NCBI GenBank assembly: GCA_934047225.1
Contig: OW203985.1
Location: forward strand, 8,759,501 to 8,823,500
From: Ypsolopha sequella
Taxonomy: Eukaryota > Arthropoda > Insecta > Lepidoptera > Ypsolophidae
DNA: 64,000 nt
Reading direction: 5' to 3'
Part shown: in pieces, positions 55,944-64,000 of the stretch
Numbering within the stretch: the stretch's first letter is position 1
Layout of the letters: each line of letters starts with the position of its first letter
The notes under the pieces: model-generated
Told to the model about the DNA's origin: nothing
Database searches by the model: none
What the model saw: the letters and a program-made list of their open reading frames with translations, nothing else
Position numbers and translations under genes: made by a program

Positions 55944-56405
55944 ATGTTCAATAAAGTACAAATAATGTTTTTATTAACGACTTTTTATGAAGGACTAAAG
56001 GGATAAGGAAAAAATAGCATTCAAAAATAATTGATCAAAATAGGCGTTAATTCGCGGAAGTTTATCATCCACTTACGGATGTATTAGCAATAAAGCCGAT
56101 GCTGAAGGATTTCATTTTAGTTTAAGTGCTGTCAAAATTTAATATTATTCATTGCAAAATAGTTCTTGATGATTATGGACAGAAGCTAAATTACTTTGGA
56201 AAAAGTACAAGTTTTGACAGCAGTAAAATAAAATTAAAGCCTTCAGAATCGGTTTTATTATTCTGTTTCAATCTTTTACTATTCAAGCGTCGTGTCTGCA
56301 TTTTAAAAAGCATCGTAATAGTATTTAGCGGAATATTTGAAATTATTAATACATCCATAAGTTTGGTCAACAACATTTGGCGAACATAGAATATATATAT
56401 ATATA
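55944..56405. other. Spacer
   Basis: An 87-codon frame at 56.13-56.39 kb shows no motif. Ends in a TA microsatellite. Confidence 0.35.
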
Positions 56406-56685
56406 TATACAAGGTGACTTTTTGACCATCGTCCAAATTCATACCAGAGGCTTTGTAAGTGATAGGCATCATGAACAGATAACGATTTTTGTGAAATTCG
56501 TATAATGAAATTTTGACTTCCCATAGTAATTCACTCCCAGTCCTAAGTGAATCACTAATATCACTATGGGAAGTCGGAATTTCATTTTATGAATATTACA
56601 AAAATCGTTACTGGTTCATGATGCTGATCACTTACCAAGGCTCAAGTATGAATTTGGACGATGTTCACAAATTCACCTTGTATAT
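56406..56685. mobile_element. TIR element with ~120 bp arms (family C), TA flanked
   Basis: tacaaggtgactttttgacc and catcgtccaaattcatac at the left, inverted at the right (gtatgaatttggacgatg, caaattcaccttgta). The arms meet near a ttcccatagt / actatgggaa pair. Bounded by TA repeats, fitting a TA target site. Fragments of the same family lie at 60.57, 61.35 and 61.64 kb. Confidence 0.85.
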
Positions 56686-57414
56686 AAATAAAATAAAATA
56701 AAAATTGTTTTGTTTTGTAGTGTTTTTTAATTTTTACCGGTTTTTATATCCTGCTGTCGTGACATGAAAGAGGATGGAAACTATTTTTAAAACTATGAAA
56801 AACTCTTTTCTCAATGGATCGTATTTTTCAAGGAATTAGATCTTTTATGAAAACTACGCGCCATTACGAAGACCTACAATCTTGAGATGTGCCTAACCCA
56901 ACACATAAAAATATCTTTAAAAGTACCCGATCGTTTACTGCTGAAAGATTTTTTTATGTCTTACGATATTTTTGGGAGAAATATGTCCACCATTTGTATT
57001 TTATTACGTTTTGTGTAAACCTTCTTCATGTCTCGATTCTCAATCGAGACATAAAGAAGGCGTGAATCAGAAAAAACGAGTTTCTTTTACTACTTAAGAC
57101 GATAGCTTAAAACATGGTTCCCTGAAAAGTTAAAAACTTGCGTATTACGTAGATTTGAACCAGTGCAGAAGTAAACACAATTTTATAGCCCATAGAACAT
57201 CAAGTACATTTTTTTTTTCAACCACTGACCTCCATACCACTTATACTACCACTGCTCAGGCGGCTATCATATCATTTTTGTACCTGTTTAATTTACGCCA
57301 TTTTGGCGCTGTTGGCAGATAAAAGTTCCATGGAACGAAAATTTTAGCAATGTGCGCAAGCCGACGCTGATATCATGTCAATGTGCGTTGTTACCACACA
57401 CTCACCACTCACCA
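56686..57414. other. Spacer with a 41 bp hairpin
   Basis: Only the hairpin at 57020-57060 is supported. Confidence 0.4.
57020..57060. other. Near-perfect short hairpin
   Basis: ccttcttcatgtctcgatt pairs with aatcgagacataaagaagg (one mismatch) around the loop ctc. A 19 bp stem on a 3 nt loop. No T tract follows, so it is not a typical terminator; role unknown. Confidence 0.6.
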
Positions 57415-58284
57415 CATTGTGGGGTGTCTATGGAATGTTATTATAATATTTTAGGCTGAGTCCATCAAATTTGAGTCAGGGAGTGTCCACTTTACAGGAG
57501 TTGATACGCGCAAACCTCCATACAAACGCAATCAACTCATTGTGGGGTGTCTATGAAATGTTATTATAATATTTAAGCTGAGTTTATTAAGATTATTTAG
57601 ATCTATATTTAACTCGAACAGAAAACCGTGAAATTTGAGATATATCTTAACAACAAACCTCTATAATACATAAATTTAACAGTTTTTACCAAAAATGTAG
57701 CCCAGTGCGCTTTTATTGTTTTAAATAAAATCAAAAAATTAATACAGGTCAAACACCGATGTTATCTTAATTAATAATAACGAAAAATAATGTTTGAAAA
57801 CGTACACAGTCTTGGCAAAATGTGGTTTCTCTATTTTGCACCGGCGAGAAAATCAGCACTATTGTACTGTCCTCGCAAGTTTCATGGAGCGTGCACCTTA
57901 TAGCGAAATGAAACAGCATGACATTTGGCCACGTCCACAACTGACTCAGTCGCGTCATGACGACCATCCTTCAGAAGATGGCATACCTTAGCAACTTTTT
58001 TTCTTACCCGTCCAGCACAATAAGTCCTACGGCAAAGACTTTATTTGCTTGTCATAGAGGCGATTATATGTTGGCTCTTTGGCCTCTTTTTCTTGAACGC
58101 GTAATACTAGTGATCACGCAGCGAAACAACAAATTGGTGTGTTTTTAGCTAATACTGAAAAATTTTGTAGGGAAAAAAATATTGAATTTAGGTGATATAC
58201 CTTTATATTTCTATTACCTATTTTATGAAAAAATAATCAAGTTGATCTCTTAACCGCGTTCTTGAAGCGAACGTTTGATAACCA
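57415..58284 (-). repeat. Family B repeat, copy 3, first part
   Basis: 57415-57960 matches 42845-43293. 57962-58284 is the minus-strand version of the conserved family B block (cttacccgtccagcacaata, gaggcgattatatgttggct, gcgaaacaacaaattggtgt). So the two halves, separate elsewhere, are joined here. It is interrupted at about 58285 by the composite insertion and resumes at about 59480. Confidence 0.65.
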
Positions 58285-58648
58285 AAATAAAATAAACTTT
58301 TAACAAAAAAATAGCAACCGACTTCAATAGTAACAGCAGTCATTCACTAAAAAGTTAATAATAATTCTATAAAGACCGATGGTACCGAAGCAACACTTTT
58401 GCCGACTTCTTTCTTCCTGAAACGTTATGTTATCTAGAAGTCGGCGTGCTTATATTGGTTTCTATGTTGCTATATCGTAGGAAATACGCCGACTTCTAGA
58501 TAACATAATGTTTCAGGAAGAAAGAAGTCGGCAAAAGTGTTGCTTCGGTACCATCGGTCTTTATAGAATTATTATTAACTTTTTAGTGAATGACTGCTGT
58601 TACTATTGAAGTCGGTTGCTATTTTTTTGTTAAAAGTTTATTTTATTT
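58285..58648. repeat. Long hairpin, arms ~163 bp
   Basis: The left arm runs through atagcaaccgacttcaatag, ttaataataattctataaag and gccgacttctttcttcctga to tctagaagtcggcgt. The right arm is a near-perfect inverse from acgccgacttctaga. Loop about 38 nt (58448-58485). Confidence 0.85.
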
Positions 58649-58770
58649 CACATTTTTTAGTGTTGCTAGGTTAAACTGTGAGGTATAGGTAGTTCTTGCA
58701 AACGTGGTGTTAATATGAAACGAAGTTCAAGTGAGTATAAGTAGCCATGTTTGAGTAGCTTCCTGCTATC

Positions 58771-59240
58771 AGCACCCTAACACAACATGATTACCGCAAT
58801 CTCGAGTTATGTGCTGTCATCCGTTGAAGAGTTCTACGGTGATGAAGCCAAGATCGAAATTCAGGTGTGTACACTGGCAATTTTCAGCAATGCCCTGCAA
58901 TGAGCACCCTAACACAAACTGGTTGCCGCAATCTAAAGTTATGTGCTGTCATCCGTTGAGGAGTTCTATGGTGATGAAGCCAGGATCGAAGGTCAGGTGG
59001 GTATTCTGATAATCTCCAAGTAATACCCTTGAATCAGCACCCTAACGCAGTGATTGCCGCAATCTCGAGTTATGTGCTCTGATCCGTTGAAGAGTTCTAT
59101 GGTGAATATGTTGATGAAGCCAGGATCGAAGGTCAGGTGGAAGAATGTCGATTTTCAAGTAATGCCTTGTAATCAGCACCCAAGTACATAGCGATTGCCT
59201 CAATTTCGAGAGATATGCTGTCATTTTCTGAGGAGTTCCA
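58771..59240 (+). repeat. Tandem repeat, ~133 bp unit, about 3.5 copies
   Basis: Units start with agcaccctaacacaa at about 58771, 58903, 59036 and 59174. Each carries tatgtgctgtcatccgttga, gagttctatggtgatgaagc and caggatcgaaggtcaggtgg. The last unit is partial and more diverged. Confidence 0.8.
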
Positions 59241-59374
59241 CTGCCTATCTCTGAAGACCTTCATCAGATCATGACCAAACCCAAAATGGGACCTACCTGA
59301 AAGTACACTCTTTCAAACAAAAAAAGAATTGTTCAAATCGGTTGGGAAATGACGGAGTTATGGAGTAACAACGC

Positions 59375-59375
<1 letters not shown>

Positions 59376-59430
<55 letters not shown>
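59376..59430 (+). repeat. Poly(A) tract, 55 nt
   Basis: An unbroken A run inside the composite insertion, 45 bp before its end. Its length may be unreliable in an assembly. Confidence 0.9.
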
Positions 59431-59431
<1 letters not shown>

Positions 59432-59479
59432 ATACAGTCGAATTGAGAACCGCCTCCTTTTTGAAGTCGGTTAAAAAGA

Positions 59480-59670
59480 GAGGGTGCAAAACATTTTTTT
59501 TTGACAAAAGTATAAATCTTAGTACATTGTTTATACGTAACATCCCTAGAGAAAAGATTAATAAACCAAACATATTTTTTTCAATACAAGGAGAGTCCGA
59601 ATTTCTTCAAACGAATTCTAGATAGACTGGAGTTGGTCATGCTCTAGGCTCAGGTACAGGCTTAAGATTT
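59480..59670 (-). repeat. Family B repeat, copy 3, continuation
   Basis: gacaaaagtataaatcttag, acaaggagagtccgaatttc and ggtcatgctctaggctcagg are the minus-strand equivalents of the 38.54-38.73 kb part of copy 2, so this is the far side of the interruption. Confidence 0.65.
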
Positions 59671-60567
59671 TTGCATTAAGGTTAAACACTAGTGCCTGAT
59701 TCTAAGTTTCCTGTCAATAGATGGCGCTGCGGTACTATAATTACTATAATTTGGTTTTTGTATTTAAAAATAGTAAACAAACAAAATATTTCGCTCCGTT
59801 GTATGATGCGACAGTTTTAAAGTGTTAATTATTTTATAAAGGCAGAATTGTGTCATTTTCTGTTGTATGTTTCTACATCGGGCCCAAACAATCTTAAAAT
59901 TTGCTGTTTTGTCGTAGCTATGCACGCACACATACACAATGAAATTATATATAAATTAATTGTTAATTTCAAGGCGCCGTGTAGAGATTGATTGGTCTAA
60001 TGGTTACACCTGTGGAATTTCGATCTGCTCGAGCAAGGATCGATCCCACATCACTACAAATGTTTTCTTTTTCCATTTTTGTGAAATATTTCAAAATTAC
60101 CTACTTGTTTTTTTATTTGATCCATCAAAATGATTATTTTCCATCAAATTCAAGAAAATTATTCGATGATGTGACTTTCTGAAGAATCATGTAAGGTGTA
60201 CTTACAATTACATCCTTTCAAGCAAACTACTTTTAGATTGGAAAAAACATTGAATTATGGGAGAAACCCGCGAATTGAGAGAGATGATGTACCAAACTTT
60301 TTTTTTTTAATTCATAATATTTACAGGTAATAAACAAATTATTTTACATAAATAATGCTGTTGATATATGCAATGATATAAGCATAACAAGAGTATAATC
60401 ACATTTTTATCCATTATAAAATCATACAAAAATAAAAAAGCTCTAATGAAGCTCTAATAAATTTTACGAACGAATGCTGCAATTTTTTAAAAAATACTAA
60501 ATAAACTAGCGCCATCTGTTAGAACCTATGATAACTTCGTCGTAACTGGGACGACTCCATCTCGCTA
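59671..60567. other. Spacer with a tRNA-like scrap at 59988-60052
   Basis: gattggtctaatggttacac followed by caaggatcgatcccacatca has an A-box and B-box spacing and may be a SINE head. The body does not match the 45.2 kb family. Nothing else supported. Confidence 0.35.
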
Positions 60568-60740
60568 AATAAGGTGACTGATTGATATTTGAGTAGCCAA
60601 ATTCATACTGGAGACTCTCGGGGTTGTTCTTGAACAACATAAACATAACATAATGCACTCTAATTTTCATAATACAATGCGTAAAAGTACATAGACCGGA
60701 TTGTAAGTAATCAGTATTACGGATCAATAACATATGCGAA
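60568..60740 (+). repeat. Family C fragment
   Basis: aaggtgactgattgatattt, ccaaattcatactggagact and attgtaagtaatcagtatta correspond to the 56.4 kb arm. Confidence 0.55.
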
Positions 60741-60820
60741 ATTTTAAAAAAAAGTTCGTGGCGGTATCTAGGGGCAGAAAGAACGCTGTCCTCTCAGTCT
60801 TACTTGAGATCAATAATCCG

Positions 60821-61151
60821 TCCAAGACAATTAGACAAATGGGCCAACTAATAATCGCCTCTGTCAAAAGGTAATAAAGTCTTCGCCATTCGTCTAATTA
60901 GTTTAGACGTTAGTAGATTCAATCCCCGGTCGGGCGACATATATGTATGTGCATAGTATTTGTTCTTACTTACCACTTGCTGAACGGTGAAGGAAAACAC
61001 TGTGAGGTAAACCGGCATGCCCTCAAACATGTGTTTTTGTCCCCGAAATACGGCAATATCTTTAAACTGCCCAAGCTAATGAGACGAATAGACTTTATTG
61101 CCTTGTTACAGAGGTGATTATTGGTTGGCCAGTTCATCTAATTGTTTTGGA
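60821..61151. mobile_element. Foldback element with SINE-like piece in the centre
   Basis: Left arm ccaagacaattagacaaatg ... taataatcgcctctgtcaaa; right arm is the inverse (acagaggtgattattggttg ... tctaattgttttgg). Arms ~85 bp. The centre has a B-box-like tcaatccccggtcggg and ttgctgaacggtgaaggaaa, as in the SINE family. The arm core is the same sequence as the conserved family B block. Confidence 0.65.
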
Positions 61152-61204
61152 GTTTATGTGTCTATCTATATACTTAAAAGTATAAAATAATGTTCGATGA
61201 AATG

Positions 61205-61300
61205 CGGGTATACCGAGTGTGTTCTGTGATTTGCAATTCATAGTTCACACTCGGGAACACCTCTGACACCCCCTCGGGGATTCATGTCGTGACGATATGT
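61205..61300 (+). repeat. SINE 3' portion
   Basis: cgggtataccgagtgtgttc, cacactcgggaacacctctg and cctcggggattcatgtcgtg. Matches the 3' half of 45222-45412. Confidence 0.65.
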
Positions 61301-61352
61301 TGTTGTATAAATCGCTGAAGTTACCGGGTCTTCATTATGAATTTGCCTGTAT

Positions 61353-61440
61353 AATAAGGTGAATAGGTGACTTTGTTTTATATGACCAAATGCATACTGG
61401 AGACTTTATAAGTGATCAGATCAGTAACAAGGTTCGATTA
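61353..61440 (+). repeat. Family C fragment
   Basis: aaggtgaataggtgactttg, then aaatgcatactggagacttt and ataagtgatcagatcag. Confidence 0.5.
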
Positions 61441-61559
61441 CTTACTTACCCTACTTTCTGTGAAATACAGAAAATACAATTTAGGCTTTCTATACTGAAT
61501 CGGGGACTCGGGACTCGGGGTAGGACATGAATTTGTATAGGAAAACAAAAAATATTTTT

Positions 61560-61800
61560 CGTATTTCGTAAAACGGGTCATTGAACCTTGATCTTGACGA
61601 CTTATCGTGTCTCCAACAGCGATATGAATAAAAAAAATATTTATGATAGGTACTTTACATCACTGGTCTCCAATATGAATTTGGTCATATAAATCATAGT
61701 TACTTTATATATATTTATAATATAAAATAATATATAAATTAATACTCGAGGCTTGGTAAGTAAGTAATCAGTATGACGAATTTCGAAAAATAAAATGTTA
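61560..61800. repeat. Family C-related inverted fragments
   Basis: ctggtctccaatatgaattt is in inverse orientation to gcttggtaagtaagtaatca-type sequence about 80 bp later. Parts of two arms are present, but the element is broken. Confidence 0.45.
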
Positions 61801-62165
61801 GTAGGGATTCGGTCTGTGTAGGGTCCGTGCTGAAAGATAGTAACTAACTACCTACCTACTTACTTACTAGCCAAAATGTGGTACCTAAAACCTTTGAATC
61901 GGAAACAAAAACGAACAAACGTAGCGAAAGCGTACGAAGTTAGTGTTGCCATACTCATACTCATTTATTGGTAAAAAACAAACTTATTAATCGAAAAACT
62001 TATTAATCTGACTGACCTAAAAATTCTGTACCATAGAAACAATATTTATACGAGTAAATAACTATGAAATCTATCAAGATTAGCGATTATTTTTAACAAA
62101 AAAACTGAAAATAATGTTGAAAATTCTACATTTACGTACAAAAAGGATAATTAAAGTCCCTACCT
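61801..62165. other. AT-rich spacer
   Basis: Nothing recognised. Confidence 0.4.
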
Positions 62166-62480
62166 CTATGAAGCGTCCGAATCTCTTCCAAAACTTTTAG
62201 CGCTAAATAAAAAAACCTCCGTACAAACTCGTTTCTCCGTACATAACTGGTCCAATCTGTTTTCTGTAAATGTTCCTAAATCCGTACAAGTACAGATAAA
62301 TCTATGTTTATGGCAACACAGAGTCGTCGCCGGCCGCGCGTGCCGTCCCTTTGATATTTGCCGACATTGCTCAATAATGGCGGCTTGAATGAAAGACGAT
62401 TGTCCCTGCTGCATGTAACCAGGCTCACCGCTACCTATTTGAACACCCGTGTGGATACCGATTTGCCGCCCTGTTTATCT
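62166..62480 (-). other. CpG-rich, exon- or promoter-like region
   Basis: An open minus-strand frame extends, with no stop, from about 62470 to the stop near 62166. It includes residues RQIGIHTGVQIGSGEPGYMQ and SSFIQAAIIEQCRQ. A possible splice acceptor (aaacag then ggcggcaaatcgg) precedes it. The composition (gtcgccggccgcgcgtgccg) contrasts with the AT-rich flanks. I do not recognise the protein and see no good splice donor. It may be an exon, a 5' UTR or a chance frame in a CpG-rich promoter. Confidence 0.3.
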
Positions 62481-64000
62481 GCGAATACCCGTCTCCCTGT
62501 TACGATATACTTAGGATATAAAGCGAAATAAAGCGTGATAAGTAAGTACCTATTTATCCTGATGAGAGAATACCTAGTGAACGTTATTTTCAGCTAGGAA
62601 CGAAAAGCGTTCGTTTAGGACGCAAGAAGCCGGAAGTTCTAATCTCCGAGGACAACGTCACTTTTTGTGTTTTTTTTATTTTATTTTATTTATTCATAAA
62701 ATAACGCCAAAGCCGAAAATGGGGAAGAGTTGAATAAACGTGGGCGGAGCTACGGGCAAAAGGCTAGTGATAAAATAAAATATAAATCACAATAATAGAT
62801 TATTTTGCAAAGATTGCAGGAAAAATGTAGCGGTAAAGAAATTTACAAAAAACATTTCTTCTTTTATTACCTATATATTTTTTTATTATTTAAAAACTTA
62901 GCCGCGGTTTTTTTTTCTTTTGTAAATATAACTGGTAGGTATGTACTTGCAATCAATTATTTTTTTTGTCTTCATAATCAGTTACTAAACTCCGGCCGTT
63001 CATTCGAGAGAATGGTGACGTTTGCAAATGTCAGGGGATAAAACCTTTTTTCTACTGTTTTGCATTTCAATATTTTATATTTATCATGATGATTTTAGGG
63101 TAGATTGTATATCGTTAAAAGGTCCCATTTGTTAATAAAAAGTATTTTTGTCGTATATATTTTCCACTTCGTAGTACAAAACTTAATGAATCAGCTGACT
63201 CAATTTCTACGTAAAAGTTAAAAAAAAGCGCAAAAGATATTATTTTTGGCGAAAAGTTGTCTATTAGCGATACTGTGTTCACTTGAATTTAAGAACCTTA
63301 TATAGAGGTTGTCATTTTATTTATTTATTTTATTATTATACAAAGATAGAAGCCGAATGATGTTATTTGTTTAATCAATAAAATGTGTCAAGTTATTTCT
63401 GTCAAATCAGCAATCATAATGCCTGCAGTATGAATCCTCGACTTTTTGAATCGACATTTCAGAAAAAGGTTTATAATATCTGCGGTGTAAGGCAGTGTTG
63501 TCGTATTATTAAACTGATATACCTTACCAAATAATAAGATCGTATATATATTCTATTCCAGGGTTTTTATTTATAAAAAAAGTTTAAATAATCATGATTT
63601 GGATTTATTTCGTCCCATTTGTTGTACCGTTGATATTTTTTTAACGTGCCTTTATTTATTTTTGTCGTGAAGAAGCTCTTGTTGACTTGTAGTATTTTTT
63701 CGAGATATCGCCACACTCCATCTGTCATCATTCTCTCGAATTAACGGCAGCAGTTTAGCAAAACTTTAACTACCTACCTACTATTTTCAATACGGAACCC
63801 TAGGTACACGAGTCTGACCTGCACATGACCGTTTTTTTAAGGTTCATTATTTCATCACGAAAAACTGAACCCTTATATGTAAAATCACTTTGTTGTTCAT
63901 CTGTCGGTTTTTAATTAGGCACGAACAGCGCCTGGGCACGAAGGAATTTATTTTGGCACAAGTGAAGGAATAAATCCAATAAATAATTTTTATTTATATT
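62481..64000. other. AT-rich spacer to window end
   Basis: Contains the short repeat at 62716-62772 (minus sense cttttgcccgtagctccgcc, partner of 8846-8893) and, at 63.79-63.84 kb, a Helitron-like scrap (caatacggaaccctaggtac, gagtctgacctgcacatgac). The 78-codon frame at 62.8-63.0 kb has no motif. Confidence 0.4.

Larger units (their letters stand above)
58285..59475 (+). mobile_element. Composite insertion with aaccgacttcaa / ttgaagtcggtt ends
   Basis: Inserted in family B copy 3, which continues on both sides. It begins with the hairpin block (58285-58648), continues with the tandem repeats (58771-59240), then accaaacccaaaatgggacc, ttggttgggaaatgacggag, the A tract and a final cctcctttttgaagtcggtt. 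From memory this 3' part is an extremely common lepidopteran repeat. No coding sequence. Confidence 0.7.

Noticed and set aside
58771..59240. CRISPR-like array
   Set aside because: Repeats are ~133 bp direct tandem units without spacers, in a eukaryotic repeat context.
59358..59573. Minus frame with a long phenylalanine run
   Set aside because: It is the translation of the 55 nt A tract, not a protein.

Overview
This is a 64 kb stretch of AT-rich eukaryotic DNA. It has no operons, no long uninterrupted host genes and no bacterial signals. The repeats point to an insect, most likely a moth or butterfly (Lepidoptera). They include elements that start with agggttccgtag, carry a GTCT microsatellite and end in cacttggccgg; tRNA-derived SINEs; RTE-clade retrotransposon tails; and an element with ends of the type aaccgacttcaa / ttgaagtcggtt. 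I recognise these from memory of lepidopteran genomes, not from a search. I found no host gene that I can name. The window reads as an intergenic region or a very large intron that has been filled by transposable elements.

Layout. 0-16 kb holds SINEs, including an inverted pair near 0.5-1.1 kb, five copies of a composite hairpin repeat (family A), several short foldback elements, an RTE fragment at 5.3-5.7 kb and a 5'-truncated retrotransposon C-terminus at 13.2 kb. 16-30 kb holds two Helitron-like repeats (16.2 and 22.3 kb), a second RTE tail and an RNase H-bearing retroelement remnant (17.1-18.2 kb), and large terminal-inverted-repeat (TIR) elements at 24.3, 26.7 and 28.5 kb. 30-45 kb holds a dispersed repeat with promoter-like boxes, family B copies, more foldbacks, a possible Gypsy-type integrase scrap at 39.5 kb and a nested hAT-like insertion inside a palindrome at 40.0-40.6 kb.

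45-51 kb is the most gene-like part. It has a tandem array of a Helitron-like unit (46.98-48.24 kb), a frameshifted OTU-type cysteine protease (48.54-49.03 kb) and a 624 bp inverted repeat whose left arm runs into the 3' end of that reading frame. 53.09-55.12 kb is a 5'-truncated but otherwise open R1/I-type non-LTR retrotransposon with the end of the reverse transcriptase, a complete RNase H, a zinc knuckle, a poly(A) tail and a 12 bp target-site duplication. 55.2-61.8 kb is a pile of nested repeats, including a composite insertion with a 364 bp hairpin, a ~133 bp tandem repeat and a 55 nt A tract. 62.2-62.5 kb is CpG-rich and may hold an exon or promoter.

The most interesting signal is a set of hammerhead-ribozyme-like motifs at 9.7, 28.7 and 44.5 kb, plus a mutated sister copy at 8.2 kb. 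All sit inside or beside foldback elements, and all have the core order CUGANGA, stem II, GAAA, a tiny stem III and stem I. Each departs from the textbook core by one or a few bases, so they are candidates, not established ribozymes.
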